A program made the translations under genes and the position numbers. Shown piece by piece: positions 16,213 through 25,555 of a stretch of DNA of 64,000 nt. The stretch lies in the NCBI GenBank assembly GCA_000720995.1, contig JOEL01000018.1, positions 62,001 through 126,000 of the forward strand. The letters are read 5' to 3'. The notes beneath the pieces are model-generated. The model saw nothing but the letters and a program-made list of their open reading frames with translations. It did not search any database and was not told the origin of the DNA. The stretch is from Streptomyces celluloflavus (GTDB lineage: Bacteria; Actinomycetota; Actinomycetes; Streptomycetales; Streptomycetaceae). Position 1 is the first letter of the stretch. Every line of letters begins with the position of its first letter.

Positions 16213-17373
16213 GTGTCCAGGCTGCAAGCCGAACACCTGTACAAAGTGTTCGGCAGACGACCCGAGGACGCGGTCCGCAAGCTCGAAGCCGGCGCCAGCC
16301 GCGACGAGCTGCGGTCCGAAGGCACGACCGCCGCGGTGATCGACGCGTCGATCGAGGTGGACGAGGGCCAGATTTTCGTCGTCATGGGTCTGTCCGGATC
16401 CGGTAAGTCCACGCTGTTGCGTACGCTCAACGGGCTGCTGGAGCCGACTGCCGGGACCGTCCGCTTCGACGGCCAGGATCTGACCTCGCTCAGCGACAAA
16501 GAACTGCGCAAGGTCCGCTCCCAGAAGATCTCCATGGTCTTCCAGCACTTCGCGCTCTTCCCGCACCGCAGCGTGCTGGAGAACGCCGGCTACGGGCTGG
16601 AGGTGCAGGGCGTACCGCGGGCCGAACGCGAGCGGCGCGCCACCGAGGCGCTGGAACTCACCGGCCTCAAGGGCTGGGAGAAGTCCTGGCCCGACGAGCT
16701 CTCCGGCGGGATGCAGCAGCGCGTGGGCCTGGCCCGTGCGCTGGCCACCGACGCCGATCTGCTGCTGATGGACGAGTCCTTCAGCGCCCTCGACCCGCTG
16801 ATCCGCCGCGATATGCAGGACCAGCTGCTGGAGCTCCAGAAGACCCTGAAGAAGACCATCGTCTTCATCACCCACGACCTCAACGAGGCGATGCGCCTCG
16901 GCGACCGGATCGCCGTCATGCGCGACGGCCGGATCGTGCAGATCGGCAGTGCCGAGGACATCCTCGTCACCCCGGCCAACGACTATGTCGCGTCCTTCAC
17001 CCAGGACGTGGACCGCACCCGGGTGCTCACCGCCGGCGCGATCATGGCCGACACCGACACCGTGTTCGGCACCACCACCGCGCAGGGCAAGAAGATCGGC
17101 ACCGCCGAGGAGTTCCTCGCCGCCGCGCCCGCCACGGCCCGCGTCGACACCCCCATCGCCGAGCTGTTCACCCCCTGCTCGACCAGCACCGTCCCGGTCG
17201 CCGTCACCGACGAGCGGGGCGAGGTCCTCGGCGCCGTACCGGCCGGCCGGCTGCTCGCCGTCCTCGGCGAGCCCAAGAAGCAGGAACCGCCCGCCCCCGC
17301 CGCGCAGGCCCCGGAAAACGGGCACCGGACCGCGGACCGCGACCCCGAGGGCAAGGTGATCGCCGGTGCCTAG
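16213..17373 (+). CDS. Glycine betaine/proline-type ABC transporter ATP-binding protein
   Basis: 386 residues. The Walker A motif MGLSGSGKST (about 58-67), signature LSGGMQQRVGLARAL, Walker B LLLMDESFSALDP and the OpuAA/ProV-specific spacing (long N-terminal insertion before Walker A, FVVMGLSGSGKSTLLRTLNGLLEPT) define a compatible-solute importer ATPase; the C-terminal 110 residues correspond to the regulatory CBS-like region. I use GTG 16213 with GAGAGG at 16202-16207; GTG 16207 would overlap that site. It overlaps the permease gene by 8 nt, so translation is coupled. The likely substrates are glycine betaine or related osmolytes. Confidence 0.92.
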   Translation: MSRLQAEHLYKVFGRRPEDAVRKLEAGASRDELRSEGTTAAVIDASIEVDEGQIFVVMGLSGSGKSTLLRTLNGLLEPTAGTVRFDGQDLTSLSDKELRKVRSQKISMVFQHFALFPHRSVLENAGYGLEVQGVPRAERERRATEALELTGLKGWEKSWPDELSGGMQQRVGLARALATDADLLLMDESFSALDPLIRRDMQDQLLELQKTLKKTIVFITHDLNEAMRLGDRIAVMRDGRIVQIGSAEDILVTPANDYVASFTQDVDRTRVLTAGAIMADTDTVFGTTTAQGKKIGTAEEFLAAAPATARVDTPIAELFTPCSTSTVPVAVTDERGEVLGAVPAGRLLAVLGEPKKQEPPAPAAQAPENGHRTADRDPEGKVIAGA

Positions 17374-19978
17374 GATCCAGATAGGCAGCTGGGCCAGCGG
17401 CCTCGTCGACTGGCTGCGGGACAACGTCGCCTGGCTCTTCGACTTCATCACGTATGTCCTGAACGGGTTCTACAACGCGGTCCACGTGGTCCTGGCCGCC
17501 CCCGCACCGCTCGTCCTCGCCGGCATCCTCGCGATCCTCGCCTGGTGGCTGCGCGGTCTGCCGGCGGCTCTGCTGACGTTCCTCGGCTTCGCGCTGATCG
17601 ATTCGATCGAGCAGTGGAACGAGACCGTGTCGTCGCTGTCCCTGGTGCTGGTGGCCTGCATCATCACGGTCGCCGTCGCCATCCCGCTCGGCATCCTGGC
17701 GGCCCGCAGCCGCGCGGTGGGCGGGGTGCTGCGCCCGGTGCTGGACCTGATGCAGACGATGCCCGCGATGGTCTACCTGATCCCCGGCATCCTCTTCTTC
17801 GGCCTCGGCGTCGTCCCGGGCATCGTGGCCACCATCGTCTTCTCCATGCCGCCCGCGGTCCGCATGACCGAGCTGGGCATCCGGCAGGTCGACGAGGAAC
17901 TCGTCGAGGCGGCCGAGGCGTTCGGCACCCCGCCGCGGCGCACGCTCTTCCGTGTGCAGCTGCCGCTGGCGCTGCCCACGATCATGGCCGGTATCAACCA
18001 GGTCATCATGCTGGCGCTGTCCATGGTCGTCATCGCCGGCATGGTCGGCGGCGGCGGTCTGGGCGGTTCCGTCTACAACTCGCTCAGCTCCGTGGACGTG
18101 AAGCTGGGCGCCGAGGCGGGTCTGTCGGTCGTCATCCTCGCCGTGTACCTGGACCGGATGACCGGTGCGCTCAACCAGCGCGTCTCCCCGCTCGGCCGGC
18201 GCGCGCTCGCCAAGGCGCAGGCGGCGCTCGGCGGGATGAAGTTCCTCTACTGGAAGCCCGCCACCTCCCTCGCCACCGTCGGTGTGGTCGTGCTCGCACT
18301 GGTCGCCGGCGGGATGAGCGTCTTCGGCAAGGACAGCGCCGGCAAGGGTGCCGCGGCCAGCGACGGCGGCGGCCGCTCGATCAGCCTCGGCTACGTCAAC
18401 TGGGACGAGGGCCGGGCCACCACCTTCCTGTGGAAGGAAATCCTCGAACAGCGCGGCTTCAAGCCCAAGGTCCAGGCCCTGGACGCCGGTCCGCTCTTCG
18501 CCGGCCAGGCCCGCGGGGACATCGACGTGCAGTCCAACGCCTGGCTGCCGACGACCCACGCCGAGTACTGGAAGAAGTACCAGGACAAGCTGGAGGACCT
18601 GGGCACCTGGTACGACAAGACCTCCCTGGAGATCGCGGTCCCGTCCTACATGAAGGACATCAAGACCCTCGACGACCTCAAGGGCAAGGGCGGCGAGCTG
18701 GGCGGCCGGATCACCGGTATCGAGCCGGGCGCCGGCGAGATGAAGATCCTCAAGGACAAGGTCCTCAAGGCGTACGGCCTGGAGGACGAGTACAAGGTCC
18801 AGGAGTCCAGCACCTCGTCGATGCTCACCGAGCTGGACCGCGCCATCCACGACAAGAAGCCGATCGCCGTCACGCTCTGGTCCCCGCACTGGGCGTACAA
18901 CAAGTACGACCTCACCAAGCTCAAGGACCCCAAGGGCGCCTTCGGCTCCGGTGACAGCCTGCACATGCTGGGCCGCAAGGGCTTCTCGAAGGACGAGCCC
19001 CAGGTCGCCGGGTGGATGAAGAACTTCCACCTGGACGAGGAGCAGCTCACCAGCCTGGAGAACGAGGTCACCAAGGCCGGCGTGGGCCATGAGCAGGACG
19101 GTGTCCGCGCCTGGCTCAAGAAGAACCCGGGCCTGGTCGACAAGCTGGCCCCGTCCGCGAACGCCGACTACGCCAAGGGCAAGGACGCGGGCAAGGCCCC
19201 CAACATCGGCTACCCCGCGTGGGACGAGGGCATCGCCACCACGTACCTGTGGAAGAACGTCCTGGAGAAGCGCGGCTACAAGCCGAACATCCGCAACCTC
19301 GACGTCGGCCCGATGTGGACCGGCCTGTCCACGGGGCAGATCGACGTCGAGACCGATGGCTGGCTGCCGGTCGCGCAGAAGCAGTACTGGGACAAGTATC
19401 AGAACGATCTCGTCGACGTCGGGGCCTGGTACGACAAGACGTCCCTGGAGATCGCGGTGCCCTCGTACGTCAAGGGCGTGAAGACCCTCGACGATCTGCG
19501 GGAGCACAAGGACGAGTTCAAGGGCAAGATCATCGGGATCGAGCCGGGCACCGGCCAGATGAAGCGCCTCAAGGAGGTCGTCGCGCCCGAGTACGGCCTG
19601 ACGGACTTCGAGGTCACCGAGGCCGGTACCAGCGCCATGCTCGCCGAGCTGGAGCGGGCCTACGCCAAGAAGGAGCCGGTCGCGGTCGTCCTGTGGTCCC
19701 CGCACTGGGCGTACAGCAAGTACGACCTCACCAAGCTCGCGGACCCCAAGGGCACCTGGGGCGCAAACAACCAGATCAAGACCATCGCCAACAAGTCGTT
19801 CCCGGAGAAGTTCCCGGAGTTCAACGGCTGGCTGAAGAACTGGAAGATGAGCCCCGAGGAGCTCGGCAGCCTGGAGCAGGCCATCCAGGACGCCGGCAAG
19901 GGCCATGAGGACCAGGGCGTCGAGAAGTGGATCGACGCCCACCCGGGCATCGTCGACAAGATGGCCCCGGTGAAGTAA
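17366..19978 (+). CDS. Compatible-solute ABC permease fused to two substrate-binding domains
   Basis: 870 residues. Residues about 1-285 form an OpuAB/ProW-type permease (six or more helices; EAAEAFGTPPRRTLFRVQLPLALP is the EAA loop). A further hydrophobic segment near 295-315 leads to two consecutive OpuAC-type binding domains, about 330-595 and 605-870. The domains are clearly homologous: NWDEGRATTFLWKEILEQRG vs AWDEGIATTYLWKNVLEKRG, and both contain WYDKTSLEIAVPSY and LWSPHWAY. Such fusions (OpuA-like) tether the receptor to the translocator; two receptors in tandem raise local receptor number or broaden specificity. GTG start, 8-nt overlap with the ATPase gene. Confidence 0.93.
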   Translation: MPRIQIGSWASGLVDWLRDNVAWLFDFITYVLNGFYNAVHVVLAAPAPLVLAGILAILAWWLRGLPAALLTFLGFALIDSIEQWNETVSSLSLVLVACIITVAVAIPLGILAARSRAVGGVLRPVLDLMQTMPAMVYLIPGILFFGLGVVPGIVATIVFSMPPAVRMTELGIRQVDEELVEAAEAFGTPPRRTLFRVQLPLALPTIMAGINQVIMLALSMVVIAGMVGGGGLGGSVYNSLSSVDVKLGAEAGLSVVILAVYLDRMTGALNQRVSPLGRRALAKAQAALGGMKFLYWKPATSLATVGVVVLALVAGGMSVFGKDSAGKGAAASDGGGRSISLGYVNWDEGRATTFLWKEILEQRGFKPKVQALDAGPLFAGQARGDIDVQSNAWLPTTHAEYWKKYQDKLEDLGTWYDKTSLEIAVPSYMKDIKTLDDLKGKGGELGGRITGIEPGAGEMKILKDKVLKAYGLEDEYKVQESSTSSMLTELDRAIHDKKPIAVTLWSPHWAYNKYDLTKLKDPKGAFGSGDSLHMLGRKGFSKDEPQVAGWMKNFHLDEEQLTSLENEVTKAGVGHEQDGVRAWLKKNPGLVDKLAPSANADYAKGKDAGKAPNIGYPAWDEGIATTYLWKNVLEKRGYKPNIRNLDVGPMWTGLSTGQIDVETDGWLPVAQKQYWDKYQNDLVDVGAWYDKTSLEIAVPSYVKGVKTLDDLREHKDEFKGKIIGIEPGTGQMKRLKEVVAPEYGLTDFEVTEAGTSAMLAELERAYAKKEPVAVVLWSPHWAYSKYDLTKLADPKGTWGANNQIKTIANKSFPEKFPEFNGWLKNWKMSPEELGSLEQAIQDAGKGHEDQGVEKWIDAHPGIVDKMAPVK

Positions 19979-20003
19979 CCCGCGCCGGACCACCGACGCA
20001 GAC

Positions 20004-20049
20004 GCGGCGAGCCCCGCCCCGGCACCGAGCCGGCGGCGGGGCTCGCCGC
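20004..20049 (+). terminator. Terminator of the glycine-betaine transporter operon
   Basis: A perfect 15-bp stem (20004-20018 with 20035-20049) encloses a 16-nt loop, 26 nt after the stop codon. Confidence 0.85.
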
Positions 20050-20107
20050 ATCCGTCCCGTACCTGTGGCCCGTCCCGCCGCGCCACCCGCCCGCGTACGG
20101 TGGGCGG

Positions 20108-20860
20108 ATGACTCCTCGCCGTGCCGTCCGCCGTGTGGTGTCCCTGGTGCCCTCCCTCACCGAAGCGGTGGCGGCGGGCGATCCCGAGCTGCTGGTCGGC
20201 GCCACCGACTGGTGCAGCCACCCCGCCGGACTCGACGTAAGCCGTATCGGCGGCACCAAGAATCCCGACACCGCCCGGATCGCCGCCCTCGCACCCGATC
20301 TCGTGATCGCCAACGAGGAGGAGAACCGCCCCCAGGACCTCGACGCGCTGCGGGCCGCGGGGCTGGACGTGCTGGTCACCGAGATCCGCACCCTCGACCA
20401 GGCGCTCGGCGAACTGGCCCGGGTACTGGTGCACGGCTGCGGGCTGCCCCGTCCCGGCTGGCTGGACGCCGCCGAGGCCGCCTGGCGCGACCTGCCGGCC
20501 CGCCCGGCGGAGGTGACCGCCGTGGTGCCCGTCTGGCGGCGGCCGTGGATGGTGCTGGGCCGGGACACCTTCGCCGGTGACCTCCTCGCCCGCCTCGGCG
20601 TGCACAACCGCTACGCCGGGCACGCCGACCGCTATCCGCGCATCCCGCTCGGGGAACTGCGCGACTGCGGCGCCGGTCTCGTGGTCCTCCCGGACGAGCC
20701 GTACCGCTTCACCGCCGAGGACGGCCCCGAGGCGTTCCCCGGCCTGCCCGCCGCGCTGGTCAGCGGCCGCCATCTCACCTGGTACGGACCGTCGTTGACG
20801 CGGGCACCCGGCGAGCTGGCGGCCGCGGTGGACGCGGCGCTGAACACGACGGCGGGCTGA
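20108..20860 (+). CDS. Helical-backbone metal receptor (BtuF/periplasmic-binding-like), no signal peptide
   Basis: 250 residues of the TroA/BtuF fold: RRVVSLVPSLTEAV, DWCSHPAG, RIGGTKNPDTARIAALAPDLVIANEEENR, LGRDTFAGDLLARLG and a C-terminal helix. Family members bind vitamin B12, haem or ferric chelates for ABC import, normally outside the membrane. This copy starts MTPRRAVRRVVSL and has neither signal peptide nor lipobox, and no permease or ATPase gene adjoins it, so it may be a cytoplasmic cobalamin-binding protein. TACGGT (20096-20101) lies 6 nt before the ATG, suggesting a leaderless transcript. Confidence 0.85.
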   Translation: MTPRRAVRRVVSLVPSLTEAVAAGDPELLVGATDWCSHPAGLDVSRIGGTKNPDTARIAALAPDLVIANEEENRPQDLDALRAAGLDVLVTEIRTLDQALGELARVLVHGCGLPRPGWLDAAEAAWRDLPARPAEVTAVVPVWRRPWMVLGRDTFAGDLLARLGVHNRYAGHADRYPRIPLGELRDCGAGLVVLPDEPYRFTAEDGPEAFPGLPAALVSGRHLTWYGPSLTRAPGELAAAVDAALNTTAG

Positions 20861-20890
20861 GGCGGGCGTCCGGCCCTGCCTCAGCCCGCC
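20851..20890. terminator. Bidirectional terminator overlapping the metal-receptor stop
   Basis: GGCGGGCTGAGGC (20851-20863) pairs exactly with GCCTCAGCCCGCC (20878-20890). The left arm contains the stop codon of the receptor gene; the convergent TDT transporter gene ends 25 nt further on. Confidence 0.82.
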
Positions 20891-20914
20891 GTCATCGGAC
20901 GGGGTCCCGCCCGG

Positions 20915-22069
20915 TTACGCCGTGGCCGGCTGCGGCTGCGGCTTCGCCGGCGGGGCGAGGAGCCGGCCGCTGGCCAGCCCCATCGCGGTGCGGGTACCGG
21001 CCACCACGACGGCTGTCACCAGCAGCAGGTACAGGGCCACCGCGAGCCAGGTGAACGCCGTCAGACCGGTGTGCCGGGCGAGGCCCGCGGCGCCGGTGAC
21101 ACAGGTGCCGACGGGGAAGGTGAAGCCCCACCAGGTCATCGCGAAGGTCATCCCGCCGCGGAACGCACGTATCACCATGGCCGCCGCGAGCGCCAGCCAC
21201 AGCAGCGCGAAGCCCATCACCGGCACGCCGTACAGCACCGCGAACGCTCCCATCGCGTGCGCGTAGGAGGCGTCGACCGTCCCGGGGGCGGCGTCGGCGA
21301 GGTTGTTGACCGCGGTGGTGGACTGGCCCAGCGGGCCGAGGACGAGAAACAGCGTCGGCGTCAGGGCGAGCGGCAGCGGACCGTGGTGGATCAGCCGGGC
21401 CAGGATGACCGGCAGCATGATGAGCGTGGCCAGCAGCGACATGCCGAACATCGCGTAGCAGGCGAGCAGCATCGCCTCCTGCCACTGGCCGGCCGGCAGA
21501 TGCGGCACCAGGGCCGGGCCGAGCGCCGCGGAGACCATCGGCGCGACCAGCGGCAGGATCCAGACCGGTGAGGCGGTACCGGTCTCGATCCGGTGCCGGG
21601 TCACCATCAGGTACGGGATCGCCGCGGCGGCCGCGAGTCCGACGAGGGTGCCCAGGATCCACAGCACACTGTCGGCGGCGACGGCGGCGCTCTCGCCGAT
21701 CAGGTCCTTGCCGACGGCGAGGGTGCCGCCGCCGACCGCGAGCAGCGCCATCGACAGGCACCCGTAGAACGGCGCGACCGTCGGATCCAGCAGATGCCCC
21801 CTGGCCTGGTCGGTGTGGCGGGCCCAGTGCACGGTCCGGGCGGCCACCAGCGTCAGCAGCATCAGCGCCGACAGCGCCCAGACGACCCGGTACGCCACGC
21901 GCAGGCCCGGTATGTCGAGCGGCAGGGTCGCGCCGGCGTTGGCGACGATCGCCGTGCCCATCACGGCGGCGTACCAGTTCGGCCCGAGATGGCGGACGGA
22001 GGGGACCGCGTCGGGGGTGGCGCCGGTGGCGGCCGTGGACCGGGAAGGTGCTTGCGCGAGTGTTGCCAT
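20915..22069 (-). CDS. TDT-family transporter (tellurite-resistance/dicarboxylate, SLAC1-like)
   Basis: 384 residues with about ten transmembrane helices. GPNWYAAVMGTAIVANAG at the N-terminus and FPVGTCVTGAAGLARHTG are typical of TDT proteins, whose members export sulfite, malate or tellurite-related anions. The true substrate is not evident. Start ATG 22069 (MATLAQAPS); an in-frame ATG at 22111 is an alternative. A LysR gene is divergent across 156 nt, the classic arrangement for LysR control of a neighbour, and sulfite export would fit. Confidence 0.85.
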   Translation of the reverse strand: MATLAQAPSRSTAATGATPDAVPSVRHLGPNWYAAVMGTAIVANAGATLPLDIPGLRVAYRVVWALSALMLLTLVAARTVHWARHTDQARGHLLDPTVAPFYGCLSMALLAVGGGTLAVGKDLIGESAAVAADSVLWILGTLVGLAAAAAIPYLMVTRHRIETGTASPVWILPLVAPMVSAALGPALVPHLPAGQWQEAMLLACYAMFGMSLLATLIMLPVILARLIHHGPLPLALTPTLFLVLGPLGQSTTAVNNLADAAPGTVDASYAHAMGAFAVLYGVPVMGFALLWLALAAAMVIRAFRGGMTFAMTWWGFTFPVGTCVTGAAGLARHTGLTAFTWLAVALYLLLVTAVVVAGTRTAMGLASGRLLAPPAKPQPQPATA

Positions 22070-22225
22070 GGCATCAGCGTCGCCCGCCCGGTCCGGCCCC
22101 ACCAGGGACATCGTGTCTATGGGGACATAAGCTGGAGTTATGTGCAGCGGGGTGGACGGGGGCGTGACGGGCGGTGCGGGGCGCGCCCGGGGGACGACGG
22201 CGCGCGGCGGCGAACGGGCGCGGAC

Positions 22226-23170
22226 ATGAGCGGCGCACCGGGGGAGCGGGTACCGGAGGGTGGCGTGCCGCTGGCGCACCGGGTGCCGGATCTCGGCGCG
22301 CTGGAGCTGCTGCTCGCGGTCGCCCGGCTCGGCAGTCTGGGGCGGGCGGCGCGGGCGACCGGGATCACCCAGCCCGCCGCCAGCAGCCGCATCCGCTCGA
22401 TGGAGCGGCAGCTGGGCGTCGCGCTGGTGGACCGCTCGCCGCGCGGCTCCGAGCTCACCGACGCCGGCGTCCTCGTCACGGACTGGGCGCGCCGGGTGGT
22501 GGAGGCGGCCGAGGCGTTCGACGCGGGCGCGCAGGCGCTGCGCGGGCGCCGGGACTCCCGGCTGCGGGTCGCGGCCAGCATGACCATCGCCGAGTACCTC
22601 CTGCCCGGCTGGCTGGTGGCGCTGCGCGCCCAGCGGCCGGGGACCGCCGTCTCGCTCTTCGCGGGCAACTCCAGCGCGGTCGCCGCCCGGCTGCTGGCGG
22701 GCGAGGCGGACCTCGGATTCGTCGAGGGGCTCGATGTACCGGCGGGCCTGGACGGCGCGGTCATCGGCCGCGACCGGCTGATCGTCGTCGCCGCGCCGGC
22801 CCACCCCTGGTCCCGGCGCCGCCGGGAGCTGACCGCCGCCGAACTCGCCGCGACCCCGCTGATCCTGCGCGAACGCGGCTCCGGTACCCGTCAGGTGCTG
22901 GACGCGGCGCTGGCCGGGCACGGCGGCCTGGCGGACCCGCTCCTCGAACTCGCCTCCACCACCGCGGTCAAGGCCGCCGTGGTCAGTGAGGCGGCACCCT
23001 CCGTGCTGAGCGAACTGGCCGTCGGCGAGGAACTGACCGCCCGCCGGCTGGTCGAGATCCCGGTCGCCGGCCTCCGCCTGGTCCGTGATCTGCGCGCCGT
23101 CTGGCCCACCGGCCAGCGCCCGGCGGGTCCGGCCCGGCACCTGCTGGGGCTGACCCGCGGCGCGGCCTGA
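22226..23170 (+). CDS. LysR-family transcriptional regulator
   Basis: 314 residues. The N-terminal HTH spans about 15-75 (LELLLAVARLGSLGRAARATGITQPAASSRIRSMERQLGVALVDRSPRG, quoted features: ITQPAAS recognition helix); a periplasmic-binding-type effector domain follows (LRVAASMTIAEYLLPGWL, ALLAGEADLGFVEG-like segment, ERGSGTRQVLD). The start ATG 22226 is preceded by CGGGCGCGGAC with no strong Shine-Dalgarno. The divergent TDT transporter is its probable target. GTGTCTATGGGGACATAAG around 22110-22130 in the intergenic region may hold the T-N11-A type site. Confidence 0.88.
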   Translation: MSGAPGERVPEGGVPLAHRVPDLGALELLLAVARLGSLGRAARATGITQPAASSRIRSMERQLGVALVDRSPRGSELTDAGVLVTDWARRVVEAAEAFDAGAQALRGRRDSRLRVAASMTIAEYLLPGWLVALRAQRPGTAVSLFAGNSSAVAARLLAGEADLGFVEGLDVPAGLDGAVIGRDRLIVVAAPAHPWSRRRRELTAAELAATPLILRERGSGTRQVLDAALAGHGGLADPLLELASTTAVKAAVVSEAAPSVLSELAVGEELTARRLVEIPVAGLRLVRDLRAVWPTGQRPAGPARHLLGLTRGAA

Positions 23171-23216
23171 CGGCCGGGCCCGCCGGGTGCATCGCCCCTC
23201 GGCGCGGCCGGGCCCG

Positions 23217-23918
23217 TCACCCCGCGGCGCACGCCCGGTCGCGGGCCGCGGCCACCAGGGCGTCCATCACCCGGGTGTCCGTACCGGCCTCCGGATGCCA
23301 CTGGACGGCCAGCGTGAAACCGCGCGCGGCCGGCAGCTCCAGCGCCTCGACGGTGCCGTCCGCCGCGTACGCCGAGACGCGCAGCCCGCGCCCGAGCCGG
23401 TCCACCGCCTGGTGGTGGTACGTCGGCACGGAGACCGGTTCGGGCAGGGTGGCGCCCAGCAGCGTCCCCGCGACCGGTTCGACGGTGTGCCGGGCGAAGA
23501 CCCCGGGCGGACCGGCGTGGTCGTCCAGATGCTGGACGAGGGTGCCGCCCAGCGCCACGTTCAGCAGTTGCAGCCCCCGGCAGATGCCCAGCAGCGGGAC
23601 GCCGCCCGTCAACGCGGCCTCGATCAGGGCCAGTTCCCAGGCGTCCCGCTTTGCGGCGGGCGGCCCGGTCAGGGGGTGCGGCTCGGCGCCGTAGCGGGCC
23701 GGTGCCACGTCCGGGCCGCCGGCGATCACCAGCCCGTCCAGGCGGGCCACCGCCGCCGCGGCGGCGGCCGGGTCGTCCGGCGGCAGCAGCGCCGCGAGCC
23801 CGCCGGAGCGCTGGACCAGCCGGGGGTATCCGGCGGGCAGCAGGGCGGCGGGCAGCGTCCACACCCCCCAACGGGCCTCTTCCAGATAGGTGCTGATGCC
23901 GATGAGCGGCTGGGACAT
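23217..23918 (-). CDS. Gamma-glutamyl hydrolase of the PuuD type (class I glutamine amidotransferase-like)
   Basis: 233 residues. The nucleophile elbow LLGICRGLQLLN has catalytic Cys113, and the dyad WHPE gives His208 and Glu210; GGPDVAPARYG is the oxyanion segment typical of peptidase C26 enzymes such as PuuD. These hydrolyse the gamma-glutamyl bond of glutamylated amines or their oxidised products. It lies downstream of the ethanolamine permease on the same strand, so its likely substrate here is a gamma-glutamyl product of ethanolamine oxidation (for example gamma-Glu-Gly), returning glutamate. The ATG has GGAGGA upstream. Confidence 0.9.
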   Translation of the reverse strand: MSQPLIGISTYLEEARWGVWTLPAALLPAGYPRLVQRSGGLAALLPPDDPAAAAAAVARLDGLVIAGGPDVAPARYGAEPHPLTGPPAAKRDAWELALIEAALTGGVPLLGICRGLQLLNVALGGTLVQHLDDHAGPPGVFARHTVEPVAGTLLGATLPEPVSVPTYHHQAVDRLGRGLRVSAYAADGTVEALELPAARGFTLAVQWHPEAGTDTRVMDALVAAARDRACAAG

Positions 23919-23981
23919 CGGGTCCTCCGGGTGGTGCGGGGATGCGTACGGGCGGAGCGGCCGGCGGCGCCGCCGGGCCGG

Positions 23982-25454
23982 TCAGTCGCGGGACAGCTCG
24001 GCCTCGGCCGCCGCCAGCGCCGCGAACTCTTCCTCGGGCGCGGCCGCCACCAGGCGGTGCCGCGAGTAGCAGGCGAAGTAGGCCAGGGCGGCGGCGTACA
24101 CGCCGAGCGCGATGAGGGCGGCGTCCTTGTCGACCAGGAACGTCGCCACCAGCGCGGCGCAGGCGAGCACGAACGCGACGGACGAGGTGAGCACGCCGCC
24201 GGGGGTGCGGTAGGGGCGGTGCAGACCGGGCTCGCGGCGGCGCAGCACGATATGCGAAAGGGACATCAGGGCGTAGGAGATGGTGGCGCCGAAGACCGCG
24301 GTGTTGAGCATCCGGGCGCCGTCGCCGGTCGCCGCCGCGAGTCCGAAACCGAGCGCGCCGGGCACCAGCAGGCCGAGGTAGGGGGCCTTGCGGCGGCTGG
24401 TCAGGGAGAGGAAGCGGGGCAGATAGCCGGCCCGGGAGAGCGCGAAGAGCTGCCGTGACCCGGCGAAGATGAGCGAGAAGAAGGAGGCCACCAGGCCCGC
24501 GAGGCCGGCGTAGTTGACGATCCGGCTGACCGTGGTCGGCTCGCCGTGCGGCTGGAGCGCCTGGACCAGCGGATCGCCGACCGACTGGATGGCGGCCGAG
24601 CCCCGGGCGCCGGTCGCGGCGGTGAAGGTGATCAGCGCGAGCAGCAGCAGAATGCCCATCGCGGCGCCCATGGCCTTCGGCAGCACCCGGGCCGGGTCCT
24701 TGGTCTCCTCGGCGGCCAGCGGTACGCCCTCGACGCCGAGGAAGAACCACATTCCGAACGGGAACGCGGCCCAGATGCCCAGTACGCCGAACGGCAGCCA
24801 GGAACTGGCCCCGAAGGCGCCCGGCCGGACGGGGATGTCATTGAGCGCGTCCACCCGGAAACCCGTGAACGCCGCGCAGGCGAAGACGAGGATCGCGGCG
24901 ACCGCCACCGCGGTGACGACCAGGCTGAAGCGCAGCGCCTCGCCCACGCCCCACAGATGGATGCCGATGAAGAGCACGAAGCAGGCGAGCGAGACGGGCC
25001 AGCCGGCGTGCAGGCCGAACAGGCCCAGCGACTGGACGTAGTCACCGATGAAGAGGGAGATCGCGGCGGGCGCCAGCACATACTCGATGAGGATCGCGGT
25101 GCCGGTCAGGAAGCCGCCCCAGGTGCCGAGCGCGCGCCGGGCGAAACCGTAGCCGCCGCCCGCGGTCGGCAGGATCGAGGCCAGCTCGGCCAGTGCGAAG
25201 ACCAGGCAGGTGTACATCAGGCCCATCAGGACGGCGGCGATGGCCAGACCGCCGAAACCGCCGTGCGCCAGACCGTTGTTCCAGCCCGAGAAGTCGCCGG
25301 AGACGACGTAGGCGACGCCCAGGCCGGTCAGCAGCAGCGGTCCCGCGCTGCCGCGGCGCAGCGCCCGCCGCTCCAGATAGGCGGCCTCGGGGGAGGCGGC
25401 GCCGCCCGGGGACGAAGGGGACGGTGCGGTCTGCGAATCCGTGCTGTCGGCCAT
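23982..25454 (-). CDS. APC-family amino acid/amine permease, ethanolamine permease type
   Basis: 490 residues with about twelve transmembrane helices. VVSGDFSGWNNGLAHGGFGG is the ethanolamine-permease signature, and GGGYGFARRALGTWGGFLTG and FFLGVEGVPLAAEETKDPARVLPKA are APC motifs. It should import ethanolamine or a close amine. It sits between puuD and the GntR regulator, all minus strand, and opposite glnA4, as in S. coelicolor SCO1615-SCO1613 from memory. No other substrate can be excluded by sequence alone. Confidence 0.9.
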   Translation of the reverse strand: MADSTDSQTAPSPSSPGGAASPEAAYLERRALRRGSAGPLLLTGLGVAYVVSGDFSGWNNGLAHGGFGGLAIAAVLMGLMYTCLVFALAELASILPTAGGGYGFARRALGTWGGFLTGTAILIEYVLAPAAISLFIGDYVQSLGLFGLHAGWPVSLACFVLFIGIHLWGVGEALRFSLVVTAVAVAAILVFACAAFTGFRVDALNDIPVRPGAFGASSWLPFGVLGIWAAFPFGMWFFLGVEGVPLAAEETKDPARVLPKAMGAAMGILLLLALITFTAATGARGSAAIQSVGDPLVQALQPHGEPTTVSRIVNYAGLAGLVASFFSLIFAGSRQLFALSRAGYLPRFLSLTSRRKAPYLGLLVPGALGFGLAAATGDGARMLNTAVFGATISYALMSLSHIVLRRREPGLHRPYRTPGGVLTSSVAFVLACAALVATFLVDKDAALIALGVYAAALAYFACYSRHRLVAAAPEEEFAALAAAEAELSRD

Positions 25455-25555
25455 GCGCCGCTCCTGCCTCGCCGAGGGGTGTCGGAGTAAAGGTCCAGCG
25501 GCATACCTTTGCCGTCCGTACCGCTCCCGCGCAAGACCCGTGCGCGAAACAGTGG

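Noticed and set aside
17204-20773. A 1189-codon antisense frame opposite the betaine permease fusion
   Set aside because: Mirror of a real gene; no recognisable protein features, and it would run through a strong terminator and the opposite-strand receptor gene.
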